In this document: one piece after another, positions 1 through 7,134 of the stretch
Layout of the letters: each line of letters starts with the position of its first letter
Numbering within the stretch: position 1 is the stretch's first letter
Source: an alpha proteobacterium 3107
Lineage (GTDB): Bacteria; Pseudomonadota; Alphaproteobacteria; Rhodobacterales; Rhodobacteraceae
Assembly: GCA_001483205.1 (NCBI GenBank)
Contig: JPPB01000072.1
Coordinates: 1 to 25,058 of the forward strand
Length of the DNA: 25,058 nt
Reading direction: 5' to 3'
The notes under the pieces: model-generated
Seen by the model: the letters and a program-made list of their open reading frames with translations, nothing else
Told to the model about the DNA's origin: nothing
Database searches by the model: none
Position numbers and translations under genes: made by a program

Positions 1-35
1 CCGCCACACCTCGGCAGCAGCACAGGGAAAACCAC

Positions 36-944
36 ATGACCCGACAGGACCGGCTTTGCGGCGTGATCACCCCGCTGCTGACCCCCTTTGAGCGTGATCT
101 GTCAATCGCGCAACAGCTCTATCACCAACACGCCGCTGAGTGTCTGGCGAACGGCGCGCATTACCTGTCGCCTTTCGGCACCACCGGCGAGGCGGCCAGC
201 CACTCGGTGGCGGAACGGATGGCGGCGCTGGAGGCGCTGGTGGTGTCCGGCGCGGCCCGCCCTGATCAGTTGATGCCGGGGACGGGGTTGTGTTCGCTCA
301 GTGAAACCCTGACCCTGACCCGTCATGCGGTGGCCATCGGGTGCCGGGCGGTGATGGTCCTGCCGCCGTTTTTCCACGTCAATGCGACGGATGACGGGCT
401 GTATCGGTATTTCGGCCAACTGATTGAGGGTGTTGGTTCGGACGCCCTGCGCCTCTGCCTCTATCATATCCCGCAGATGACCCGGATCGGGATCAGCCCG
501 GAATTGGCCGGGCGGCTGAGTGCGGCCTTTCCGGGGGTCGTGGCGGCCTATAAGGACAGTTCCGGGGATTGGCAGAACACGCAGGCGGTGATCCGGGCCG
601 CGCCGGGGGTTTCGGTGTTTCCCGGCTCAGAGAGCGTTATGGTGCAGGCGATGCGGCTGGGGGGCGGCGGTTGTATCTCTGCCGGGTGCAACTCGAATGT
701 GGCGGCGATCCGGGCGGTGTATGATGCGGCGGCGGACGGGCGGTATGAAGTGGCCGAGGTGCTGTCAGGGCCGGTTAATCGCCACCGTGCGGCGCTTGAG
801 GGGGGCGGTCTGATCCCGGCGCTGAAGAGCCTGAAGGCGCATCAGACGGGGGATAGGCGGTGGCTGACCCTGCGCCCGCCGTTAGAGGACGCTGACCCGG
901 GAGTGGGCGCGGCGCTGGCCGAGACGCTGGGCCGGGTGGTTTGA
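36..944 (+). CDS. DapA-superfamily (dihydrodipicolinate synthase/N-acetylneuraminate lyase-like) aldolase
   Basis: This 302-residue protein has the usual length of a class I, Schiff-base-forming (beta/alpha)8 aldolase of the DHDPS/NAL family. The family's pyruvate-carboxylate-binding loop appears as GTTGE at residues 48-52. The catalytic tyrosine is probably Y143 (in LYHIP) and the Schiff-base lysine K173 (in AYKDSSGDW). The late glycine-rich strand GGGGCISAGCNSN also fits. Such enzymes split or join a 2-keto acid (often pyruvate) with an aldehyde in the cytoplasm; many members that are not true DapA act in sugar-acid or amino-acid catabolism. Nothing here assigns the substrate, and true DapA is less likely because no lysine-pathway genes are nearby. 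The start at 36 is preceded by AGGGAAAACCAC, a fair ribosome binding site. Its last 103 bases overlap the 3' end of the convergent gene at 842-1705. Confidence 0.85.
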   Translation: MTRQDRLCGVITPLLTPFERDLSIAQQLYHQHAAECLANGAHYLSPFGTTGEAASHSVAERMAALEALVVSGAARPDQLMPGTGLCSLSETLTLTRHAVAIGCRAVMVLPPFFHVNATDDGLYRYFGQLIEGVGSDALRLCLYHIPQMTRIGISPELAGRLSAAFPGVVAAYKDSSGDWQNTQAVIRAAPGVSVFPGSESVMVQAMRLGGGGCISAGCNSNVAAIRAVYDAAADGRYEVAEVLSGPVNRHRAALEGGGLIPALKSLKAHQTGDRRWLTLRPPLEDADPGVGAALAETLGRVV

Positions 945-1705
945 CCGTAGATACCTGTGTGCAATGGCGTGGCGCGCCTGAATGAAGATTGCTCCCAGCT
1001 TCCCCAAAAGCTGCGTTCCCAGAATTCGATATAGCTGAAGTCCCGGCACTCTACCGCCCGCCACCTGAGCCGGTCTGAAAACCGTCGGCTGATCTGATCA
1101 AAATCCGACTTCATGTAGGCCCAATTCTCGATTTCAGAAGGATCCTCGTAATAAGGGAGTTGTTCCAAAAGCTGAGCATTGGTGTTCGGGTCCAGAAACA
1201 TTGAGATGTCAGGCGGCGCGCCGTGAAATACCACAACATATCTGAAGGGACGGTAATCCAGAAGAGTAGCGACAGTAGGATCGAACTCTCTGGGGTCGAC
1301 CGGCGGCATCCTGATCTCTGCGTCGCATCCGAACTCACGCCCGCTTTGATAAAGATCTCTGACATATTCCCGGGCTGCCTCCATATCGGGCGGGTATACC
1401 GAACGTGTATTGAACTGATTATTCTTTGCTACGCCCATTGATCCCACTCGCTCTAGTTGGATAGCCCGAATCACGATTCCCGAAAAAAAAGTGTTGTATG
1501 TACTTATTATAGATCTTTTACGTACATCCATAATAATAACGATGTAACCGGCAAACAGCAATAGGAAGATCGTCAAAGCGATTCCGATGATCATTTTCAG
1601 CGCCCTGTTTTTCTTGCTTTTAAGGTAGATCAAACACGCGACCAGTGAAGGAACGATGACCAGCACGGCTCCGATAATGATTATCATTATTATAGCGTCA
1701 GGCAT
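842..1705 (-). CDS. Unknown protein with two N-terminal membrane segments
   Basis: I do not recognise this 287-residue protein. The start at 1705 is chosen because it opens directly on a hydrophobic stretch and because the reading frame upstream of it is already used by the RHH gene. Residues about 3-28 and 39-60 look like membrane helices separated by a basic loop (KSKKNR). The rest is soluble with no familiar motif. Its ATG lies inside the end of the RHH gene (ATGCCTGA), which suggests translational coupling to the fumC chain. Codons in the first half are clearly AT-richer than in the neighbours (runs of ATA/ATT/AAT), a sign of transfer. The last roughly 35 residues are low-complexity (Ser/Ala/Pro/Arg) and read antisense to the DapA-like gene, as if the original stop had been lost. 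It is probably a real gene, but the true C-terminus is uncertain. Confidence 0.6.
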   Translation of the reverse strand: MPDAIIMIIIIGAVLVIVPSLVACLIYLKSKKNRALKMIIGIALTIFLLLFAGYIVIIMDVRKRSIISTYNTFFSGIVIRAIQLERVGSMGVAKNNQFNTRSVYPPDMEAAREYVRDLYQSGREFGCDAEIRMPPVDPREFDPTVATLLDYRPFRYVVVFHGAPPDISMFLDPNTNAQLLEQLPYYEDPSEIENWAYMKSDFDQISRRFSDRLRWRAVECRDFSYIEFWERSFWGSWEQSSFRRATPLHTGIYGQTTRPSVSASAAPTPGSASSNGGRRVSHRLSPV

Positions 1706-1958
1706 ATGGAAAATACCCACTCCAAGCGCCCCTTCCCGCCACCTGTGCTTTATAATATTCCAGCACAAAAACGCGAATGGCCGAGGCAAGCCGGGTGTCC
1801 GGCCCGCGCTTTGCATCTATGTCCGCCGCCAGCGCGCTGATTGAAACCCTCTGCGCCCCGGCGATGTCGCGCAATGAATACCAGAACGCATCCTCCAGCG
1901 AAACGCTCGTCCGGTGGCCCCGCAGCGTGACAGAGCGTTTGACGGCGCGCGCGCTCAT
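1698..1958 (-). CDS. Ribbon-helix-helix domain protein (RHH_4-like)
   Basis: This small protein of 86 residues has the shape of the alphaproteobacterial RHH_4 family. An N-terminal basic beta strand (RSVTLRGHRTSVSLEDAFW) precedes two helices (LRDIAGAQRVSISALAADID and SAIRVFVLEYYKA). RHH proteins dimerise and bind DNA through the paired strands; this family is often annotated simply as a ribbon-helix-helix protein and its target is not known. It starts with the base immediately after the fumC stop, with AAGGA upstream as ribosome binding site. Its stop overlaps the next gene's start. A start at 1962 is in another frame and was not used. Confidence 0.85.
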   Translation of the reverse strand: MSARAVKRSVTLRGHRTSVSLEDAFWYSLRDIAGAQRVSISALAADIDAKRGPDTRLASAIRVFVLEYYKAQVAGRGAWSGYFPYA

Positions 1959-3380
1959 TCATCTGTCCTTTTCTGCCGGGGCCGCCGGGTCTGCCGGGCC
2001 GATCATCCTTTCGGGCCGGACCACCCGCGCGAATGTTTGCTGATCAACGAATCCCAGCCGGACCGCCTCTTCCAACAGCGTGGTGCCGTTCTTATGCGCC
2101 GCCTTGGCAACGGCAGTGGCATTGTCATAGCCGATCACCGGCGACAGCGCCGTCACCAGCATCAGGCTTTCGCTCATTATCCGGGCAATCCGCCCGGTAT
2201 CGGCGCGAATGCCCCCGACGCAGTTATCGGCAAAACTCGCCGCCGCATCCCCCAAAAGCTGCATGGATTGCAGCACGTTATAGGCGATCATCGGCTTGTA
2301 GACATTCAGCTCGAAATGGCCCTGCGACCCGGCAAAACCCACCGCCGCGTCATTGCCGAAGACATGGGCGCACACCTGGGTCAGCGCCTCGCACTGGGTC
2401 GGGTTCACCTTGCCCGGCATGATCGATGACCCCGGTTCATTCTCCGGCAGGATCAGCTCTCCTAACCCGCACCGGGGGCCGGACCCCAAAAGGCGGATGT
2501 CATTGGCGATCTTGAACAGGCTGGCGGCAACCACCTTCAACGCGCCGGACATCTCGACCATCGCATCATGGGCGGCCAGTGCCTCGAACTTGTTGGGGGC
2601 GGTGACGAAGGGCAGACCGGTCAGGCGGGCCATGTTTGCGGCGACCTTCTCTGCCCATCCGGCTTGCGTGTTGATCCCGGTGCCGACGGCAGTGCCGCCC
2701 TGGGCCAGCTCGCAAATCCGGGGCAGGGCGGCGTTGACCCGTGCGACCCCGGTTGCCACCTGATGCGCATAGCCGGAAAACTCCTGCGCAAGGGTCAGCG
2801 GGGTTGCGTCCATCGTGTGGGTGCGGCCGATCTTGATGATGCCGTCAAATTCCCCGACCTTCGCCACCAGCGCGGCGTGCAGCTTTTCAAGCCCCGGCAG
2901 CAAAACGTCCCGCGCCGTCATCGCCGCCGCGATGTGCATGGCGGTGGGAAAGGTGTCGTTTGAGGACTGCGACATGTTGCAGTGATCGTTGGGATGCACC
3001 GGGTCTTTGGAGCCGATCACCCCGCCAAGCATTTCAATGGCGCGGTTGGCGATGACCTCATTGGCGTTCATGTTGGACTGGGTGCCGGAACCGGTCTGCC
3101 AGACGACCAGCGGGAAATGGTCATCAAGCCTGCCCGCCGCGACCTCTGCCGCCGCCCGGATGATCGCCCCGGCGCGGGTTTCATCCAGCCCGCCCTGTTC
3201 CAGGTTGGCCTCGGCGCAGGCCTGTTTGATGATGCCGAGGGCACGGATGATGGCGACCGGCTGTTTTTCCCATCCGATGGGAAAGTTGATCATGCTGCGC
3301 TGGGTCTGTGCGCCCCAATACCGGTCGGCGGGCACTTCCAGCGGGCCGAAACTGTCGGTCTCGGTTCGGGTTGTCGTCAT
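1959..3380 (-). CDS. fumC: Class II fumarate hydratase
   Basis: FumC interconverts fumarate and L-malate in the TCA cycle; it is the oxygen-stable, iron-free, tetrameric cytosolic form. The protein has 473 residues, typical for the family. It shows the aspartase/fumarase signature [10 protein letters not shown] at 317-326 with the catalytic serine in the GSS loop, the general-acid/base histidine in [10 protein letters not shown] (H188), and the substrate-binding [13 protein letters not shown] at 97-109. The start at 3380 is preferred over the upstream in-frame ATG at 3437 because GGAGG sits 8-12 bases ahead of it and the N-terminus [20 protein letters not shown] aligns with known FumC proteins. 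It follows sspB with a 53-base gap and abuts the RHH gene. The family resemblance is strong enough to exclude aspartase or argininosuccinate lyase. Confidence 0.96.
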   Translation of the reverse strand: MTTTRTETDSFGPLEVPADRYWGAQTQRSMINFPIGWEKQPVAIIRALGIIKQACAEANLEQGGLDETRAGAIIRAAAEVAAGRLDDHFPLVVWQTGSGTQSNMNANEVIANRAIEMLGGVIGSKDPVHPNDHCNMSQSSNDTFPTAMHIAAAMTARDVLLPGLEKLHAALVAKVGEFDGIIKIGRTHTMDATPLTLAQEFSGYAHQVATGVARVNAALPRICELAQGGTAVGTGINTQAGWAEKVAANMARLTGLPFVTAPNKFEALAAHDAMVEMSGALKVVAASLFKIANDIRLLGSGPRCGLGELILPENEPGSSIMPGKVNPTQCEALTQVCAHVFGNDAAVGFAGSQGHFELNVYKPMIAYNVLQSMQLLGDAAASFADNCVGGIRADTGRIARIMSESLMLVTALSPVIGYDNATAVAKAAHKNGTTLLEEAVRLGFVDQQTFARVVRPERMIGPADPAAPAEKDR

Positions 3381-3433
3381 CGGGCCGTCCTCCGGTGTCT
3401 GTGGCCGGGCGGCAGGAGAGCCACCCGCCGGGA

Positions 3434-3898
3434 TCATTTGCGGAAACTGTCGAGGTTGACAACCTCTGCCTTGCCGCGCGCCTCTTCCGCCTGTGCCTGC
3501 CCGATCACCGGTGCCCCGTCGCCCGCGCCCTTTTCGTCTCTGCTTTCCTGGGTCTCGAACCGCAGCCCGAACTCGACCGACGGGTCGACGAATGTCACAA
3601 TGGCGTGGTAAGGGATATAGAGCACCTCCGGCTGATCACCGAAATTCAGCGTGACCGAAAAGCCGTCCTCGCCCACCTCCAGATTCTCGAACCAGTGCTG
3701 CATGACGATCGTCATCTCGCCCGGATAGCGTTTTTTCAGCCAGTCCGCGATCAGGACGCCGGGATATTCGGTGTCAAAAGTGATGAAGAAGTGATGCGTG
3801 CCGGGCAGGCCGTGCGCCGCCACATCGCCGAGCACATCCCGGATCAGCCGCCGCATGGCGGTGTGCATAAGGTTGCCATAGTCAATCGTACCGGACAT
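3434..3898 (-). CDS. sspB: SspB-family ClpXP adaptor
   Basis: SspB binds the ssrA degradation tag on rescued nascent chains and tethers them to ClpX for proteolysis. The 154-residue protein matches the alphaproteobacterial SspB form: a folded substrate-binding domain of about 115 residues (from [15 protein letters not shown] through [31 protein letters not shown] and [21 protein letters not shown]). An acidic/alanine-rich linker follows, ending in a short basic tail VVNLDSFRK, which is where a ClpX-binding peptide would be expected. The start at 3898 has AGGGGTG upstream; the longer open frame (to 4270) would run antisense through the tmRNA gene and is rejected. It heads a minus-strand chain with fumC and lies divergent from ssrA, so tag and adaptor are genetic neighbours. 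Confidence 0.93.
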   Translation of the reverse strand: MSGTIDYGNLMHTAMRRLIRDVLGDVAAHGLPGTHHFFITFDTEYPGVLIADWLKKRYPGEMTIVMQHWFENLEVGEDGFSVTLNFGDQPEVLYIPYHAIVTFVDPSVEFGLRFETQESRDEKGAGDGAPVIGQAQAEEARGKAEVVNLDSFRK

Positions 3899-4030
3899 GC
3901 CGTCAACACCCCTTGTTTGCGCCTTTCGCACCTTTCGCGTCACGGGGGTCAGCATACGGGATTTGCGGGCGAAGGGAAGGGGGCGCGCGCCCTGATCCGG
4001 CTTCCGTCGCGTCCCTTGCCCGGCGGCCCC

Positions 4031-4059
4031 TTGCGGTTTCGGCGCATCCGGCCTATATT
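4031..4059 (+). promoter_or_regulatory. Promoter of ssrA
   Basis: TTGCGG (4031-4036) and TATATT (4054-4059) are separated by exactly 17 bases and face the tmRNA acceptor piece. Transcription would start near 4066. This is a sigma-70-type match read by eye. Confidence 0.6.
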
Positions 4060-4142
4060 CGTCCTGTTCTTCGGAACTATGGACATAAACGTGCCCGCAA
4101 TAAGCGGATCGGACCCGGGGGCGGTACCCGGCGGCTCCACCA
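4060..4142 (+). ncRNA. tmRNA acceptor piece
   Basis: This is the tRNA-like half carrying the CCA end. The T stem CCGGG/CCCGG (4115-4119 with 4127-4131) closes a 7-nt loop GGCGGTA, followed directly by the acceptor strand CGGCTCC and ACCA (4132-4142). The CCA is encoded. The loop is not the usual TTCRANN. A further small hairpin CCGC-AATAA-GCGG is at 4095-4107. The 5' end is estimated from the promoter. Confidence 0.8.
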
Positions 4143-4179
4143 CAAGCGCACCCGAACGGCGACAGGGTGCGTTTTTGGC
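4143..4179 (+). other. Intervening segment of the permuted tmRNA
   Basis: These 37 bases between the encoded CCA and GGGGCCG should be removed during maturation. They hold a perfect 7-bp hairpin CGCACCC/GGGTGCG (4147-4153 with 4165-4171, 11-nt loop) followed by TTTTT, which has the look of a weak intrinsic terminator or a processing element. Confidence 0.7.
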
Positions 4180-4390
4180 GGGGCCGAAACAGGATCGACG
4201 AACGTGTAAAGGGGTTTGCCTTGTCCCGGTGGGATACCGCCGTTATCGGTTCAAACTCAATAGCGGCCAATACAAACCGCGCTCCTCTCGCCGTCGCCGC
4301 CTAAGCGGTCGCCGGTAAGGGAATCAAAGTCCCTCGGGTGTAGCAGCCCAGGGCGGGGTCCGCAGGCACCTGGCAACAGAAGCCTGCATT
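4180..4390 (+). ncRNA. tmRNA coding piece
   Basis: This is the mRNA-like half. It opens with GGGGCCG, the 5' acceptor strand, then the D-arm-like conserved block, a pseudoknot-rich stretch, the tag frame and a 3' hairpin with loop ACCTGGCAACAGA. The 3' end near 4390 is an estimate. Confidence 0.8.
4266..4304 (+). other. tmRNA proteolysis-tag reading frame (ANTNRAPLAVAA)
   Basis: Twelve codons from the resume codon GCC to TAA encode ANTNRAPLAVAA; with the alanine carried by tmRNA the tag would be AANTNRAPLAVAA. The C-terminal AVAA is a ClpX-type recognition end. From memory, Rhodobacter-type tags read ANDNRAPVALAA, so the third residue (T instead of D) differs here. Confidence 0.85.
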
Positions 4391-4580
4391 TCATTTGCGA
4401 TTGTGGCTGAATGATGCGGCGGATGGTCCGGTAAGGCTCTGTCCTCGTCCTTGTCCGGGAAAGCCAGCCCCCCATGCGGGCAAAACTTGACACCACCTGC
4501 CTGCTCACGCCATAACATTTTCCATGTGTAAATTTTGCGGGCCTTCAGGGCCCGAACCAGGGCAGCAGGGTGCAAAAGAT
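4391..4580 (+). promoter_or_regulatory. Intergenic region with putative promoter of the LacI-type gene
   Basis: This roughly 190-base gap between ssrA and the regulator gene holds TTGACA (4487-4492) and CATAAC (4511-4516) with an 18-base spacer, and a short hairpin CGGGCC/GGCCCG (4538-4543 with 4549-4554) in the presumed leader. I see no coding sequence in it. Confidence 0.45.
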
Positions 4581-5618
4581 ATGCCAATGGGACTCGAGCG
4601 GGTCAAAACAATGGAAGAGTTCGCCACGCTGAGCGGGATTTCCCGTCCGACACTCTCCAAATACTTCAACGATCCCAACTCTGTTCGCCAATCGACGCGG
4701 GAACGGGTAGAGGCCGCGCTCAAGCAATACGACTATACCCCCAATGTCTATGCGATCAACCAGAACCGGCAGCTTACCCGCAATATCGGCATCGTCGTTC
4801 CCTATCTTGCCGATCCGTTCTTTGCCGAGGTAGCCCGCAGCCTCGAAGCGCTCTGTGCGCAATCCGGCTTCAACCCGATCCTGCTGAGCGCGCATGGCGA
4901 TCCCGACCGTGAAACCCGCAACCTCGAAAGCCTGCGCGCCATCCGCCCGGCGGGTGTTCTGCTTGCCCCGCTCGGGCGGCGCTCAAGGCATGACGACCTC
5001 AAGGCGTTCTGCCGTGATGTGCCGACCGTGCTGTTCGACTGTGACATCGAGGCATCGGGGGATGCGTTCTTTGGCTCTAACAACGACCAGAGCATCGGCC
5101 TGATCGTCGAATATCTGAGCCGCACCGGAGAGCCGCCCGCGTTTTTCGAGATGCGCACGGCCCCCAACCCCAACGCCAACAAGCGGCGCGCGGCCTATGA
5201 GGCGGCGATGCGCGCATCGGGGCAGGCCCCGATGATTCTGGCCGCCGGGGGGACGGGGTGGAACTTTGAAGAGATCGCCTATGCCGAAGCGGGGCGGATG
5301 ATGGCAGAGCGCTCTCTGCCCACGAACACGATCCTGTGCAGCAATGATCGTCTGGCCATCGGCGTGCTTGCCGCTGCTTATGAGCACGGCTATCGCGTCG
5401 GGGTCGGTCACGGGCACGCGCTGCGCGTCGCAGGCCATGATGACCACCCCTATGCGCGGTTCACCTCCCCGTCCCTGACCACGGTATCGCAGGATTACGA
5501 TTCGATTGCCGGGAACAGCCTGACCCTGCTGCTGTCGGTCATTGATTCAGGTGAGCGCCCGAAGGCAAAACAGGCCACACTGTTTGATGGCGCGCTGGTG
5601 ATGCGAAAATCGGCCTGA
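4581..5618 (+). CDS. LacI-family transcriptional regulator of the polyol operon
   Basis: This DNA-binding repressor or activator has about 345 residues. An N-terminal LacI helix-turn-helix (TMEEFATLSGISRPTLSKYF) is followed by the hinge-helix region (STRERVEAALKQYDYTPN). A periplasmic-binding-protein-like effector domain begins at NIGIVVPYLADPFFAEVARS, as usual for a regulator sensing a sugar or polyol. The start is either 4581 or 4587 (MGLERVKTM...); both put the HTH near residue 10. The longer frame from 4524 adds a non-homologous leader and is not used. It is the first gene ahead of smoEFGK-mtlK on the same strand with only 89 bases between, so it most likely controls that operon through the palindrome at 5623-5634. 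The inducer is probably mannitol, sorbitol or arabitol. Confidence 0.9.
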   Translation: MPMGLERVKTMEEFATLSGISRPTLSKYFNDPNSVRQSTRERVEAALKQYDYTPNVYAINQNRQLTRNIGIVVPYLADPFFAEVARSLEALCAQSGFNPILLSAHGDPDRETRNLESLRAIRPAGVLLAPLGRRSRHDDLKAFCRDVPTVLFDCDIEASGDAFFGSNNDQSIGLIVEYLSRTGEPPAFFEMRTAPNPNANKRRAAYEAAMRASGQAPMILAAGGTGWNFEEIAYAEAGRMMAERSLPTNTILCSNDRLAIGVLAAAYEHGYRVGVGHGHALRVAGHDDHPYARFTSPSLTTVSQDYDSIAGNSLTLLLSVIDSGERPKAKQATLFDGALVMRKSA

Positions 5619-5622
5619 AAAC

Positions 5623-5634
5623 TTACGCGCGTAA
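5623..5634. promoter_or_regulatory. Candidate LacI-type operator
   Basis: TTACGCGCGTAA is a perfect 12-bp palindrome with a central CG, as is common for LacI-family operators. It lies 4 bases after the regulator's stop and just upstream of the -35 box of the next promoter. Confidence 0.5.
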
Positions 5635-5643
5635 AGAAATATA

Positions 5644-5672
5644 TTGACGCCATACCAGTTTTTGCGTAGACA
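5644..5672 (+). promoter_or_regulatory. Putative promoter of the polyol transport operon
   Basis: TTGACG (5644-5649) and TAGACA (5667-5672) are 17 bases apart, giving a start near 5680 and a short leader with GGGAGGA before the ATG at 5708. Confidence 0.5.
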
Positions 5673-5707
5673 CACCCCCATCACATCCAAACCAGGGAGG
5701 AACCGGG

Positions 5708-7012
5708 ATGTCTATGCAGCGCGTTTTGGGGGCGACGACGGCCCTCACGTTGTGCGCCACGGCGGTTTTCGCACAGGAAAACACCATCACCATCGCCACC
5801 GTCAACAACGGCGACATGATCCGGATGCAGGGCTATACGGATCGGTTCACCGCCGAGACCGGTATCGGTGTCGAATGGGTCACGCTTGAGGAAAACGTGT
5901 TGCGTCAGCGCGTGACGACCGACATCACCACCAGTGGCGGCCAGTTCGATATTATGACCATCGGCATGTATGAAACCCCGATCTGGGGGGCCAATGACTG
6001 GCTGGTGCCGCTTGATGATCTGTCCGCCGAATATGATGTTGATGACATCCTGCCTGCGATGGCCGGGGGCCTCAGCCATGACGGAACGCTTTACGCGGCC
6101 CCGTTCTATGGCGAAAGCTCTATGATCATGTATCGCACGGACCTGATGGCGGCAGCGGGCCTTGAGATGCCCGAATCCCCGACCTGGGCGTTCGTCCGCG
6201 AAGCCGCCATCGCGATGACCGACCGCGACAACGAAATCTATGGCATCTGCCTGCGCGGTAAGGCCGGTTGGGGCGAAAACATGGCCTTTCTGACCGCCAT
6301 GTCGAATGCTTTCGGGGCGCGCTGGTTCGACGAGGACTGGACCCCGCAATTCGACGGCGAGGCCTGGGCGAACACGCTCAATTTCTATATCGACCTGATG
6401 AATGAGGCCGGTCCCCGGGGCGCATCGTCGAATGGCTTTAACGAGAACCTGTCGCTGTTTCAGCAGGGCAAATGCGGCATGTGGATTGACGCCACCGTCG
6501 CCGCGTCCTTCGTGACCAACCCCGACGATTCGACCGTGGCCGACAGCGTTGGCTTTGCGCTGGCACCGAACACCGGGCTGGGGCGCAACTCCAACTGGCT
6601 GTGGGCCTGGGCGCTGGCGATTCCGGCTGGCACGGATCAGGAGGCCGAGGCCAAACAGTTCATCGAATGGGCGACCTCCGGAGCCTATATCGAGCTGGTC
6701 GCCGAAAATGAAGGCTGGGCCAATGTGCCGCCGGGCGCGCGCAGCTCGCTCTATGAGACGCCGGAATATCAGGCCGTGCCCTTCGCCGCGATGACGCTGC
6801 AATCAATCCTGTCGGCTGATCCGCTGAACCCGACGGTCGATCCGGTGCCCTATGTTGGTGTTCAGTTCGCGGCGATCCCGGAATTTGCGGGTATCGCGAC
6901 CCAGGTCGGGCAGGAGTTCTCTGCCGCTCTGGCCGGTCAGCAATCTGCCGAGGAAGCGCTCGCCAAAGCTCAGGCGATCACGTCCGAGGAAATGGAGGCC
7001 GCCGGTTACTGA
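5708..7012 (+). CDS. smoE: Polyol (sorbitol/mannitol) ABC transporter substrate-binding protein, SmoE-like
   Basis: This periplasmic binding protein delivers sugar alcohols to the SmoFGK membrane complex. It has 434 residues with a signal peptide (hydrophobic core ATTALTLCATAVFA, cleavage expected before QENTIT). The mature N-terminus TITIATVNNGDMIRMQGYT and the motif VTLEENVLRQRVTTDI are, from memory, characteristic of the SmoE/MtlE-type binding proteins of alphaproteobacteria and pseudomonads. The fold is the family 1 extracellular solute-binding type. GGGAGGA sits 5-11 bases before the ATG, so the start is firm. A strong stem-loop after its stop probably stabilises its transcript relative to the permeases. 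The exact polyol is inferred from context with mannitol 2-dehydrogenase. Confidence 0.9.
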   Translation: MSMQRVLGATTALTLCATAVFAQENTITIATVNNGDMIRMQGYTDRFTAETGIGVEWVTLEENVLRQRVTTDITTSGGQFDIMTIGMYETPIWGANDWLVPLDDLSAEYDVDDILPAMAGGLSHDGTLYAAPFYGESSMIMYRTDLMAAAGLEMPESPTWAFVREAAIAMTDRDNEIYGICLRGKAGWGENMAFLTAMSNAFGARWFDEDWTPQFDGEAWANTLNFYIDLMNEAGPRGASSNGFNENLSLFQQGKCGMWIDATVAASFVTNPDDSTVADSVGFALAPNTGLGRNSNWLWAWALAIPAGTDQEAEAKQFIEWATSGAYIELVAENEGWANVPPGARSSLYETPEYQAVPFAAMTLQSILSADPLNPTVDPVPYVGVQFAAIPEFAGIATQVGQEFSAALAGQQSAEEALAKAQAITSEEMEAAGY

Positions 7013-7026
7013 GGCCGCCCGTCCCG

Positions 7027-7057
7027 GCGGGCAGCGGCAAATGTGGTTGCTGCCCGC
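7027..7057 (+). promoter_or_regulatory. Intercistronic stem-loop after the binding-protein gene
   Basis: A perfect 9-bp stem GCGGGCAGC/GCTGCCCGC with a 13-nt loop lies 14 bases after the smoE stop within a 122-base gap. There is no T run, so it is more likely an mRNA-stabilising or attenuating element, as often found after binding-protein genes, than a full terminator. Confidence 0.5.
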
Positions 7058-7134
7058 ATGACATGATACCCGTTCGGCAGAACAGCAGCCCCGCCCGTGC
7101 AGGCCCGCGCGCCTGAACAAGAAAGTCTTGCGCC

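Larger units (their letters stand above)
4060..4390 (+). ncRNA. ssrA: Circularly permuted two-piece tmRNA gene
   Basis: tmRNA rescues stalled ribosomes: alanyl-tmRNA enters the A site, the mRNA-like part is translated, and the product receives a degradation tag. In alphaproteobacteria the gene is permuted, so the 3' acceptor part precedes the 5' part, and processing yields two RNAs that pair. That layout is visible. An acceptor strand CGGCTCC-ACCA ends at 4142, a 37-nt spacer follows, and the 5' strand GGGGCCG (4180-4186) begins the conserved GAAACAGGATCGACGAACG block. The two strands pair over 7 bp with one G-U. A tag frame starting with GCC lies at 4266-4304. A hairpin at 4362-4387 (GCAGGC/GCCTGC) marks the 3' end of the coding piece. 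The outer ends are estimates. It lies divergent from sspB, which encodes the adaptor for its tag. Confidence 0.92.

Noticed and set aside
3899..4270. N-terminal extension of SspB
   Set aside because: The extension would cover the tmRNA locus in antisense; the family N-terminus begins at 3898 with a ribosome binding site.
3308..4318. Long + strand open frame of 336 codons
   Set aside because: It runs antisense to sspB and through the tmRNA gene; the translation is rich in Arg/His/Pro with no family signal, a GC-rich shadow.
5681..6802. Long minus-strand open frame of 373 codons
   Set aside because: It is antisense to the SmoE-like gene; His/Arg/Gly-rich translation without domains.
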